A stretch of 64,000 bases of DNA from Paracyclopina nana (lineage: Eukaryota > Arthropoda > Copepoda > Cyclopoida > Cyclopettidae). How positions within the stretch are numbered: the first letter of the stretch is position 1; every line of letters begins with the position of its first letter. Below, one piece after another: positions 34,371-44,892 of the stretch. The notes under the pieces were generated by a model. The model had not been told where the DNA came from and did not search any database. It saw nothing but the letters and a program-made list of their open reading frames with translations. Location of the stretch: contig JAGUCH010000009.1 of NCBI GenBank assembly GCA_019096065.1, positions 878,001 through 942,000 of the forward strand, written 5' to 3'. Both the position numbers and the translations under genes were made by a program.

Positions 34371-35395
34371 GTGCCAGCTCTGCATTAAAGTGAAAACGCG
34401 AGACCTGCCATTGAAGATGTGGGCGGGGCCCAGACGCAGCTTCAAACCCATGGCCAAGTTCCACTGGGCTGGCTCCAGGTTCTGGAGGAGGAGAATTTCC
34501 CATGGGCCCCGACTACGGCTTCCTGGGCATACCTCAGCTTGCATGCCAGCTCTGCAGTAAAATGGAAACTCAAGACGTGCCGTTGGAGACATGGGTGGGG
34601 CCCAGACCCAGCTTCAAACCCCTGGCCAAGTTCCTCTGGGCTGGCTCCATGTTCTGGAGGAGGAGAATTTCCCACGGGCCCCGCCTACGGATTCCTGGGC
34701 ATACCTCAGCTTGCATGCCAGCTTTGCAGTAAAATGGAAACTCAAGATGTGCTATTGGAGACATGGGCGGGGCCCAGACCCAGCTTCAAACCCCTGGCCA
34801 AGTTCCTCTGGGCTGGCTCCATGTTCTGGAGGAGGAGAATTTCCCTCGGGCCCCGCCTACGGATTCCTGGGCATACCTCAGCTTGCATGCCAGCTTTGCA
34901 GTAAAATGGAAACTCAAGATGTGCCGTTGGAGACATGGGCGGGGCCCAGACCCAGCTTCAAACCCCTGGCCAAGTTTCTCTGGGCTGGCTCCATGTTCTG
35001 GAGGAGGAGAATTTCCCTCGGGCCCCGCCTACGGATTCCTGGGCATACCTCAGCTTGCATGCCAGCTTTGCAGTAAAATGGAAACTCAAGACGTGCCGTT
35101 GGAGACATGGGCGGGGCCCAGACCCAGCTTCTAACCCCTGGCCAAGTTCCTCTGGGCTGGTTCCATGTTCTGGAGGAGGAGAATTTCCCACGGGCCCCGC
35201 ATACGGATTCCTGGGCATACCTCAGCTTGCATGCCAGCTTTGCAGTAAAATGGAAACTCGAGATGTGCCATTGGAGACATGAGCGGGGCCTAGACCCAGC
35301 TTCTAACCCCTGGCCAAGTTCCCCTGGGCTGGCTCCAGGTTCTGGAGGAGGAGTATTACTTCCCGGCCCCGCCCTTGGCTTCCTGGGAATTTTTC
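34371..35395. repeat. 172-bp tandem array, about six copies
   Basis: The segment GGGGCCYAGACSCAGCTTC recurs near 34423, 34595, 34767, 34939, 35111 and 35283, i.e. every 172 bp. Units contain GCTTGCATGCCAGCT and GGTTCTGGAGGAGGAG-like segments. They are unusually GC-rich for this window. Open frames of up to 161 codons on both strands result from the repeat having few stops and are not genes. Confidence 0.9.
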
Positions 35396-35561
35396 CGTAA
35401 AATTGCCGCGAGTTATTTACTTAGCGCTCCCCGTAGTGACGTCATCATAATTCACAGCTCGTAATTCGTGAAAAACAAGAACAGCAACAGGCCAACAGCT
35501 GATTTTCTGCCCAACAGAAAAAAGAGGAAGCAAAAAAGGTAGATGAAATAAGGCATTCACA

Positions 35562-37026
35562 GCCAAAAGGCCTCGGATTCGGCCATCAAAAAGCCTCGAA
35601 TTCGGCCATCAAAAAGCCTCGAATTCGGCCATCAAAGCAGCCTCGGATTCGGCCATCAAAAAGCCTCGGATTCAGCCATCAAAAAGCCTTGGATTCGGCC
35701 GTCAAAAAGCCTCGGATTCGGCCATCAAAAAGCCTCGGATTCAGCCGTCAAAATGTTTGGAGCACCTCCGCTCCACTTCTCACTCCGCTCTGCTGGGAAG
35801 CACTCTATTTTCTCAGTATAATGTGTGCTGCGAAGTTCTCAATAAAACCTTGTTCACTTGCCCAAAAACTCTCATTCTGATCACTTTACACCATACTTTT
35901 ATCTTAACTGCTTTTAATTGCCGTAATTCATTATACAGTCCTTTATATATATCATGTTTATTGCATCTAGCTTACGTCAGTAAGTACAAGGGGCAGCGCC
36001 AGGTTCCTGGAAGAACCAAAAGAAACACAAAAAGCCTCGGATTCGGCCGTCAAAAAGCCTCGGATTCGAGGCCGAATCCGAGGCTTTTTGACGGCTGAAT
36101 CCGAGGCTTTTTGATGGCCAAATCCGAGGCTTTTTGACGGCTGAATCCGAGGCTTTTTGATGGCTGAATCCGTGGCTTTTTGACGGCCGAATCCGAGGCT
36201 TTTTGACGGCTGAATCCGAGGCTTTTTGATGGCCAAATCCAAGGCTTTTTGACGGCCGAATCCGAGGCTGCTTTGATGGCCGAATCCGAGGCTGCTTTGA
36301 TGGCTGAATCCGAGGCTGCTTTGATGGCCGAATTCGAGGCTTTTTGATGGCCGAATCCGAGGCTTTCTGACGGCCGAATCCGAGGCTTTTTGACGGCTGA
36401 ATCCGAGGCTTTTTGATGGCCAAATCCGAGGCTTTTTGACGGCTGAATCCGAGGCTTTTTGATGGCCAAATCCGAGGCTTTTTGACGGCCGAATCCGAGG
36501 CTGCTTTGATGGCCGAATCCGAGGCTGCTTTGATGGCCGAATTCGAGGCTTTTTGATGGCCGAATCCGAGGCTTTTTGACGGCCGAATCCGAGGCTTTTT
36601 GACGGCTGAATCCGAGGCTTTTTGATGGCCAAATCCGAGGCTTTTTGACGGCTGAATCCGAGGCTTTTTGATGGCCAAATCCGAGGCTTTTTGACGGCCG
36701 AATCCGAGGCTGCTTTGATGGCCGAATCCGAGGCTTTTTGATGGCCGAATTCGAGGCTTTTTGATGGCCGAATCCGAGGCTTTTTGACGGCCGAATCCGA
36801 GGCTTTTTGACGGCTGAATCCGAGGCTTTTCGACTGTGAATGTTGAGGCAGCTTGATGACCGAATCCCGAGGCTTTATGGCGGCCGAATCCGAGGCTTTA
36901 TGGCGGCCGAATCCAAGGCTTTATGGCGGCCGAATCCGAGGCTTTTTGTCTATGAATATGAGGCTGCTTTGACGGCCGAATCCGAGGCTTTTTGTCTAGG
37001 AATATGAGGCTGATTGGACGGCCGAA
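35562..37026. repeat. 23-bp tandem array, more than 40 copies, inverting at about 36,068
   Basis: The unit is AAAAAGCCTCGGATTCGGCC plus RTC (23 bp). From 35562 to 36067 it reads on +, interrupted by the solo LTR. From about 36068 the same unit runs in inverted orientation to about 36830, then decays. The switch point forms the palindrome CCTCGGATTCGAGG next to CCGAATCCGAGG. Variants have CAAAGCAG instead of CAAAAAG. Three - strand frames stay open for 139-233 codons (KKPRIRPS/ASDSAVK/SLGFGRQ patterns) because the unit lacks stops. Confidence 0.92.
35754..36027 (+). mobile_element. 274-bp solo LTR in the 23-bp array
   Basis: Begins TGTTTGGAGC and ends AAAGAAACA (TG...CA), flanked by CAAAA at 35749-35753 and 36028-36032. 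Removing it with one CAAAA restores a normal 23-bp array unit. It contains CAATAAAACC (about 35840), a polyadenylation signal as expected for an R region. No matching LTR elsewhere in the window. Confidence 0.85.
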
Positions 37027-37878
37027 TCTCATTTTAATGGAAGCTCTGGCTTTTTTGCTTAACTTCACCGAGCTCTGAAAATATCCTTTTTTTAATATTT
37101 CAAACAAAGAATTAAGAGTAACTTTACCTTTTGTCTTGGTATTTAGCATTTTAGCTCGTTATTCTGACAATTTGGCCCTTAGTTCAAAGGAATCGTGGCC
37201 TCTTTTTCACGGGAATTCTGTGCGTTTCCTCGGCAATGCTTTGCTCCTTTATCCAGTAGTTTGGCTTGGTTTTTCTTCAAAATCGGCTCTTTTTAGCTGT
37301 AATGATGGCCAGAAAGTCTCAGGAATTTCGGCCCAGTAACCCCCAATTACTTTTTCCAGTAATTATCACCAAAAAGTTTTGGGAATATTTTAGCCTCAAG
37401 CCTAGAGCCACATTGCAGCTGTTGCTGTTGTTTTCTTTTCGCAGCTTACTAACAAAGTGACGTCACGCAGTGCGAGATGCGACCGCTACGCAATTAACGC
37501 GCGGCAATTTGACGGAAAAATTAAAGCTCTGTGATTAAAAAAATTCGCGAAATGGCGGATGGCAAGGGGATGAAAATCCTCGAATTTGAGGCACTTCCCG
37601 GCCACTCAGGAGAAAAATCTTTGGTGTTTTGGCGACCCCATGGGGCCCCTGAAGAGCTGAGCAAAAAAAATCGGGTAGGCCTATAGTCAAAAAAAGCAAT
37701 GCCTCATTTGTGTCAAACCCTGGCGTCACATTTGCCAGGCCCTTTTAGGATTGGTCTAGCATCAGCGTTGCTAAAGCTGCTGCTTCTATGGCATTAAGGC
37801 TGATTCTCGAGGCGTTTGCTCTTGTTGCTGCCACTGCTCTTGTTGCTGTTGCTGATGTTGCTGCTGCTGCTCTCCCAC

Positions 37879-38200
37879 CTAAAGAGCTTCTGGAGCAACA
37901 AGAGGTCCCAGCTCTTTGACAATGTGAGTCAATAATGGCTTGATTTTTTCAGCTTGCACTTGCTTTCCTTGCCTTTGGAGAGTTGCTTTTTTCATATATA
38001 TCGCCAAGCCGGTACATCTTCTTCAACTATCTGTCTCATAGCCTTTTTTTTGCGGGTCTTTGACACCCACATTACCGTACAGGCAGTTGTAGATGCATGA
38101 GCAGATTTTATCCATGCCCATATCAGTGAAATTAGTGAAAAGTTCATGCTGCTCATCAGATGAGAGCTTCGCGAGGGCGGTCAATAGGTGAAAGTGACAC
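37879..38200 (-). pseudogene. Decayed gene of the virus-like cluster
   Basis: The - strand reads LLTALAKLSSDEQHELFT, then KICSCIYNCLYGNVGV, a TGA, then MKKATLQRQGKQVQAEKIK to a TAG at 37879-37881. The helix layout (..L...l.n.l.g.v.l......L......L...r...q) recalls a short domain that I associate with uncharacterised integrated virus-like elements. The piece is short and has one in-frame stop. Downstream is a Gln-rich stretch (37800-37870) out of frame. Confidence 0.35.
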
Positions 38201-38332
38201 TTTTTTTGGTGAAATTTGTTTCATGGTAAAAGAAACCCAATTTGTTTGGCAAAAAATTGTTTTTATTGCTTTCCATAGGTTAATGTCATTATAGTAAGCA
38301 ACGTACAACTTTATCTTGCACTACTTGGGTAA

Positions 38333-38584
38333 TTACACAAAGGGTGGAGCCTGATTGCTAAGCAGATCTGAGCGAATCCTCACAGGATCAGGACAAGTCT
38401 GGGTAAAGTCCAATATGAGAGGTGAAAATGCAACTCCGGTTGCTCTGTGATAAGCTTGAGCTACTGCGGCCGCGGCATAAGGATACACCTGTTGACTCAA
38501 ACTAGCAACACTGCGTTGATCCCTTGGATTTTTGAAGAGGACAAGGTTCTGAGCATTTATGCTTATGGCACAAAAGTTTGGACA
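38333..38584 (-). pseudogene. Viral-type packaging ATPase (FtsK/HerA-like), C-terminal part
   Basis: The - strand frame reads CPNFCAISINAQNLVLFKNPRDQRSV... and ends APPFV-stop at 38333. The block S-I-N-A-x3-V-L-F-K-N-P-R-D followed by a Q-x-Y-P and, later, D-F/L...RIRSDL is the C-terminal signature of DNA-packaging ATPases of integrated DNA virus-like elements (family knowledge). The gene is cut at 38585-38588 by the Gypsy-like element; its preceding part is found on the other side at 47255. The Walker motifs are not in the window. Confidence 0.6.
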
Positions 38585-38588
38585 CCTA

Positions 38589-38833
38589 TGTAGCAGGGAG
38601 CGTGTCGGCCTACGGGTCGACCGCTCGCTGCGCTCGCTCGCCTCGGGCGCGCGGTAGTACAACAAGTAGTATAGTGTAATCATCAGTAAAGGAAATAAAT
38701 TCACCGCATTGACACGTGTTGTCTGCGGCCCAAGATCGACCTCTGATAGCCTTCCAGGCCCATCCCCGCCAGACGTAGCCTAGATCCGAGTAGTGGCTTG
38801 ATAAGTCACAGTTGTATATCTCCACCTACTACA
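38589..38833 (+). repeat. 5' LTR of Gypsy-like element 1
   Basis: Runs from TGTAGCAGGGAGCG to CCTACTACA, 245 bp, with the short inverted ends TGTAG/CTACA. It matches 47006-47250 with few differences. A candidate primer-binding site, TGGCGCGGGTCG, begins 2 bp after it at 38836. Confidence 0.9.
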
Positions 38834-39339
38834 GATGGCGCGGGTCGTTGGACCTGTGATTTCATCACACCACTACTAAGTACATCCTGCCGGAAAGTGC
38901 TAAGTATACAATATAAAAAGGGAAATAATGTGCTGCTCGATGCTCGAAAGTCAACTGCCACATGTGAACCTACGTGCAAGCCACGGGTAAAGTGATTGTA
39001 ATGCTGAAAGCATAAGAAGGCAGTTGACTATAAAAGATGCTGATGGCAAGAATAAAAGCTCAAACCAGAAAACCAGAGCAACAAAAGGGACAGAAATCAC
39101 TCTGCAAAGGTCGCAGCTGCAGGTGATTAAATAACAATCAAATAGCAATTAATGTGGGGGGACAATGGTCGAATGGTCGGGACTGCTAACACCAGTTGCA
39201 AACCATTTATATTCTAGTGAATGCTGGAGCCGGCCACCCCACAAAAATGTGCAAATAAAAAGGGTGGAGTAGAAGGGGGTAAGCTAATCATGTGGTGACC
39301 AAATGACCCGGCGATCTGGTCAACAGCTGCAAGCTATCA
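38834..39339 (+). other. Untranslated leader of Gypsy-like element 1
   Basis: Follows the 5' LTR. I find no gag-like frame, so this is probably untranslated leader left after deletion of gag and most of pol. Confidence 0.5.
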
Positions 39340-40013
39340 TGACAACACGTGTCAATGCGGTGAATTTATTTCCTTTACTGATGATTACACTATACTACTT
39401 GTTGTACTACCGCGTTGTACACCGCTCGGGTTACTTTGCAGGTCAGGGTCACATGGCAACGGTGGGCGGCAACAGGTTTGGTCGTTGCAGTTTGCAACAC
39501 CTGCACGGTGATGTTGAAAGCCGATTCGTAGGTGATACCAATGTCGTCGCATTCATCCGGGTCATTCAGGTCCACACTCTCGTGGGTCAACTTCGGTGAC
39601 TCGCAGTCAAACACGGTGAAGGTGGCGGCCGGGTCTTCAGGTGGTTCATCTCCTCCCTCTGGCAGGGCAGGCTGAGGCCGGGGCTGTGCGCTCGGCACCT
39701 CGAGTAGTAGTGTAACAGTCATCAGTATCGTGAAGTACATGGCTTCTGGAAAAGAGAGTAAAGGAAACGTGTTGACATGCTGCCTTCCTATTGTGTACAC
39801 CTGCCAGTTTAGTGCTTATTATTTTATTGTTTTACTAATGGGTCCGTGCAACTTGCACTGTGCATTCATGCTACAGTTCTGCGCTCAAAGCCACAGAATT
39901 GTCAAAGTATACTTTACTTATGATTACACAATACTACTCGTTGTACTACTGCGCGCCAGAGGCGAGCGCGCGCAGCGAGCGGTCGACCCGTAGGCCGACG
40001 CGCTCCGTGCTAC
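39340..40013 (-). pseudogene. Inverted env/LTR fragment inside element 1
   Basis: On the - strand, 40013 to about 39916 equals the first ~97 bp of the LTR (TGTAGCACGGAGCG...), followed by the untranslated env leader, a signal-peptide-like start (MYFTILMTVTLLLEVPSAQP, about 39740) and about 110 codons of the envelope N-terminus, then another LTR piece (39413-39340). It is an inverted relative of 44715-45115, with about 100 bp that the + copy has lost. It arose by recombination, or from a derivative RNA; no function expected. Confidence 0.7.
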
Positions 40014-41021
40014 ACCAAGTCCCAAGTCCAACTGGGTCGAACGAGCTCACCGGGACCTCAATGGCCTCTTGGCCAAGCTCGTTTGCGGGCGACCGTCCAG
40101 CTGGAAGGAAGTACTACCGGTGGCCCTGTTTATCATGCGTACCACCAAATGCCGCATGACCGGTTACGCTCCCTATGAATTGCTATTTGGACGATCCGCC
40201 ACCTCGCAACTGGACCTGCTGTTCGGGGACCCGCAGCCGCTACTGAAAGAGGCCTCCGAGGCCGGGCAAGTTGCCCAAGCCCTCAAAGCCAGGATCCAGG
40301 CAGCCCACGAATGGGCCAGGAGGAACATGGCCACCTCGATCAACCGGCAAAGAATGGCCTATCACAAGGACAAGACGACTTACGTCCCGGGGCAACAAGT
40401 GTGGCTGTACACGCCCACCGTCGCCCGGCACATCTCCAAGAAACTCCAGACCTTCTGGTCGGGCCCCTGGACCATCCTCAGGAAGGTCAATGATGTGACA
40501 TTCGAAATCTTGCCTGACCCTTCATGGATTCGAAAGAAGTCCGAAGTGGTATCAATTGATTGGCTCAAACTGTACCAAGCAACGGCCGAAGATGCCAATG
40601 ATGGCACCCACAGCAACCCGCCACCGGCCAACGCAGACCTGTCCATTCAGGGCGACGAATTCGCTGAGGACGTCGCACTTCCTGCCGGCACCATCGCCCC
40701 CGAGAAGCGAGATATCGCAAGCGAAGGACTCAAGCGGAAATGCTGTAACAAGAAACGGCAGATTTCCTGGGGGCCAATGTTGATATTGCACTAGGTGTCT
40801 CATCTCCTGCAACGAGAACCCAAGCTCGCTCAGGCCAGCAATCAGATCCGCCGGAGCTACCTCCGTTGGCACCGATCAATATGCCGCCTTACAGACCATT
40901 GATGGCACAGCCAACGGTCACAATGCCACAATTCAGACCACTGCCTGAAATGAGCGATTCTGAAAATGATGATTCTGCTACACCGACAAACTCGGGTAGC
41001 ACCTCGAGCACTGAGCAATAA
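40013..41021 (+). pseudogene. Ty3/Gypsy integrase C-terminus (pol remnant)
   Basis: Reads from SNWVERAHRDLNGLLAKLV through TGYAPYELLFGR, the conserved block after the integrase catalytic Glu, and GQQVWLYTP...FWSGPWTILRK, the GPY/F-type C-terminal domain (WxGPW). The main frame ends at 40794; a frame change near 40760 continues with a Pro-rich tail (PPELPPLAPINMPPYRP) to a TAA at 41019-41021. Everything upstream (RT, catalytic core) is lost. Confidence 0.8.
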
Positions 41022-41069
41022 TATGACGAGCAGCACAACAAAAAGACGGCCACAAAAGAGCGTGTCACC

Positions 41070-44000
41070 CAATTTCGATTTGGCGCACGGAGTTTCTCCA
41101 CGTATACATAAGGCTTCCTGAAAAACATACGCAGTAAAACCGCCGTAACTTTGCCGTTACGCAACTTTTCCGCGATGTAAGCACATATTTGGAATCGGGT
41201 CTGCGCGCCCTTTTATTTGAGCCCAGAAAAGTCGTCAAAATACGGCGTACAAGAAAGTTACCATTTTCTCCGTTGTCCTGGGGCCTAGAGCAAAACAAAA
41301 GACAGTTTTGGAAATCCCAGCCCGAGCTCCACAAATGTTATTTTATAATATTTTTCTGAAAATGCCATTCTATTGCCACAAAATCGCCATTTTCGTGTTT
41401 ATTAGGAGAATACTAGTTTCCCCTGTCTCAGCAGTCTATTTAATAAACATACTTGCTCCAGTGGTGAGTCCTGAGCAGCCTGAGGTAAAAAGTCTGGTCA
41501 TATCCTAAAGCTACACATAAAACTGAGCCACTTTGTGCTTCATAGCCAAGTCAGCATTCTGACTCTAGGCAGGAGAAAAAACCAGTGCAAACTTGGACTG
41601 GGCTCAAATTGTAACACCAATATCCCAGCGCTGAGTTGTCCGATTTGAAAACAATTTACTGTTTTGGAAATGGTATGACATTGTCTATCATTCATTGCTT
41701 CATAGCCATTTTGCTAGCACAGTGATTAGCTTCCCCTGTCTCAGCAGTCTATTAAGTAAACATGCTAGATCCTGTGCTGAGCCCTGAGCAGCCTGAGGTT
41801 AAAAATCTGGTGATATCCTGAAACTGCACATAAAACTGAGCCACTTTGTGATTCATAGCCAAGTCAGCATTCTGACTCTAGGCAGGAGAAAAAACCAGTG
41901 CAAACTTGGACTGGGCTCAAATTGTAACACCAATATCTCAGCGCTGAGTTGTCCGATTTGAAAACAATTTACTGTTTTGGAAATGGTATGACATTGTCTA
42001 TCATTCATAGCTTCATAGCCATTTTGCTAGCACAGTGATTAGCTTCCCCTGTCTCAGCAGTCTATTAAGTAAACATGCTAGATCTAGTGCTGAGCCCTGA
42101 GCAGCCTAAGGTTAAAAATCCGGTGATATCCTGAAACTGCATACAAAACTGAGCCACTTTGTTCATCAGAGCCAACTCAGCTAATTTTCTTTGCTTCAAA
42201 GCAATTTTGCTAGCTCAGCAATTGGTTTTCTATGTCTAAGCAGCCATTTAAGTAAACAAGAAAGCCCAGTGCTGAGCTCTGAGCAGTCTGAGGTAAAAAA
42301 TCATATCTCGGTTATTTGCCATCCTTCTCACAGCAGTCTATTGCTACTTTGCCTGACTCAACTGATCTAAGTAGAACATGTTAGCAAGTATCGACTAATT
42401 ATAGACAATTAATAGTCTAACAATAATGGTCTCAGGACTTATGCCCTTGGCCATTTGCCCTTGGGGACTATTGCCCTTGGGGACTTTTGCCTCAGGCTGC
42501 TCAGGACTCAGCACCGGAGCAAGTATGTTTACTAAATAGACTGCTGAGACAGAGGAAACTAATCAGTCAGCTAGTAAAATGGCTATAAAGCAATGAAAGT
42601 TAGCTAATCTCATGCCCTTCCCAAAACAGTAAATTGTTTTCAAATCGGACAACTCAGCGCTGGGATAATGGTGTTACAATTTGAGTCCAGTCCAAGTTTT
42701 CTCTAGTTTTTTTCCTGCCTAGAGTCAGAATGCTGACTTGGCTATGAATCACAAAGTGGCTCAGTTTTATGTGCAGTTTCAGGATATCACCAGATTTTTA
42801 ACCTCAGGCTGCTCAGGGCTCAGCACTGGAGCTAGCATTTTTATTTAATAGACTGCTGAGACACAGGAAACTGGTATTCCCCTTAAAAACACGAAAATTG
42901 CATTTTTGAGGCACTAGAATGGAATTTTTGGAAAAAGATGATAAAATAACATTTGCAGAGCTCGGGCTGGGATTTCCGAAACTTTGGTTTTGCTTAAAGC
43001 CAAATGCCAACTGAGATACAGGCAACTTTCTTATATGCTACATTTTGACAAACTGTTTGGGCTCAAATTAAATGGTATGTTGAGGCGGTTGCAATTATGC
43101 CAATATTACATTTTATTCATGTTTCCTGCTATGAGCTATGCACAGTGGTTAAAAATGCCGCTTTCACGCTCATCCCGAAAAAGTCGCGAAATTGACGTAG
43201 CATCTTTTTCCTATGGCCATAAGCTAAAAACAGGCAATCATAGCTCCTCATTCCGCGAATTTCCACGCTCAATTTGAATTGATTATCCTAAAATGGTGTC
43301 TTGGCTTTTTTGTTGTCACAGTATCTTAATTACATTCAATTCCAAACAAAAGTTATAGACAGCAGTATCATAACAAAGACACTCCATCTACCGAGTTTTT
43401 TGAAGAAACACTTGTGAGCCGAGTTCAAAATCACATTTTGTATGCATTAGTCGAGCCACTTTATTTAGGGCAAATAGCTATAGTAAATGGTTACTTTGTT
43501 TTTACAAATGCATAGCTTCAGGACTCTAACGTCTTGATGTTTTAAGTTTTTTTTGGGTATAATAGATTTAAAACCATTTTATTTTACCCTCATAAAGTAA
43601 TCCTTTACAAAAATTGATAACTCTTATGTGCTTGGGTCTTTATTTCGAACTACTTTACGAGTCGCAAAAACGCGCTAACTCAGTTTTTTTGCTCAAGCAG
43701 TGTCAGCTGAAAATCACAAATGTTGCCCATAAAGGCCGCTGGGATCGCCCTACATCAATGTTATCGTTATGATACTTATGTGAATAGCTGCCTGAAAATA
43801 GCCAAAAATGGCTCTGCTACCATTTTTCCAAAAATGGACTTTATCCAAGAAAAATTGATTTTTAAGGCAAACTTTCATCTTAATTTGTCAATATCTACTA
43901 ATTTTGACACTTTTGATAGTCTAGAAGTCAGTCAAATAAGAAGTTGAAAATTGGTCTTGAAATGAGAATTTAGCGATTTGACAGAATTTTTAGTGAGCGC

Positions 44001-44699
44001 AAAAACGGCTTTTTTGTCCACTGTGCTATGGCTAATTCAACAATTTGATCTCAATAGCCTTAGTGGAACTACAGTTTTGAGTAGGGATAATTCCTACGCG
44101 AGATGGCGCTGGGAGCTCTATCGGGGCAGATTATTTTCGTAATTTAAGGGTTTCAGTGGGCTTTAATGGAATTTTGAGGCAAACTATTATATTTTGACGC
44201 ATCGAAGGGAGTTGGGCATTTTCAGCTAAGTTTTAGAGCATTTTTTTTCCGGACTGCCCCGATGAGCGACTGAAGCGCCAATTTGTGCTAAAATACCGCA
44301 ACTAAGTTCCACTAAGGCTATTAATGGAGCTGCTCACTAATAAACACGAAAATGGCGATTTTGAAGCAACAGAATGGAATTTTTTGAAAAAGTCCAAAAA
44401 TAACATTTGTAGACCTTGGGCTGGGATTTCCAAAACTGTCTTTAGTTTTGCTGTAGGCCCAAAGCCAACTGAGATACTGGCAACTTTCTTATGCGCCGCA
44501 TTTTGACGACTTTTTTGGGCTCAAATTAAAGGGCGCGCAGACCCGATTCCAAATATGTGTATTGTTTTCGCCATGTTTTAACAAAAAGAATTGACTGATT
44601 CATGAGGTTGACACGAACGGCTCGCAAGAGCACGCGCGCGTTGCGAGAAAGACCGCCTTATGTATATGTGGAGAAAGTCCGTGCGCCAAATCGAAATTG
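41070..44699. mobile_element. Fold-back element with internal direct repeats
   Basis: Ends CAATTTCGATTTGGCGCACGG and its inverted copy (TGCGCCAAATCGAAATTG) at 44681-44699. The homology continues inwards: 41160-41420 is the inverted counterpart of 44325-44620, and a second, more diverged inverted copy lies at about 42490-43075. Direct repeats with a 313-bp period begin at 41420, 41733 and 42046 (CCCCTGTCTCAGCAGTCTAT). 43100-44050 is unique and non-coding. A MITE is nested at 44057. No transposase. Target duplication not clear. Confidence 0.7.
44057..44318. mobile_element. 262-bp MITE (copy 2), TA duplication
   Basis: Same family as 30105-30377 but in the opposite orientation: ends GCCTTAGTGGAAC/GTTCCACTAAGGC with TA at 44055-44056 and 44319-44320. 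Shares inner segments such as GGGATAATTCCTACGCGAGA in reverse. Confidence 0.88.
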
Positions 44700-44892
44700 A
44701 TTTCTTTTGGGGGCCCCCCTAAGTATACTTTGACAATTCTGTGGCTTTGAGCACAGAACTGTAGCATGAATGCACAGTGCAAGTTGCACGGACCCATTAG
44801 TAAAACAATAAAATAATAAGCACTAAACCGGCAGGTGTACACAATAGGAAGGCAGCATGTCAACACGTTTCCTTTACTCTCTTTTCCAGAAG

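Larger units (their letters stand above)
33694..37745. mobile_element. 4,052-bp inverted-repeat (fold-back) element
   Basis: The left arm, about 33694-33968, and the right arm, about 37458-37745, are inverted copies of about 280 bp (begins AAAGGGCCTGGCAAATGTGAC, ends around TGACGTCA). A TA dinucleotide flanks both ends (33692-33693, 37746-37747). A partial inner copy of the arm lies at about 35390-35445. There is no transposase. The interior holds a 172-bp tandem array, a 23-bp array in two orientations, and a solo LTR. It is a non-autonomous DNA element, placed between two - strand genes of the virus-like cluster. Confidence 0.8.

Noticed and set aside
34419-35400. Overlapping open frames up to 161 codons on both strands
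   Set aside because: They are translations of the 172-bp tandem repeat, repeated in shifted frames, with no start context or domain.
35967-36678. Three - strand frames of 139-233 codons with KKPRIRPS/SLGFGRQ repeats
   Set aside because: They come from the stop-free 23-bp array (23 codons per three units), not from a repeat protein gene.
38333-38704. Reading the 123-codon frame as one protein
   Set aside because: Its first part is translated from the LTR of the Gypsy-like element; only the part after 38584 belongs to the ATPase.
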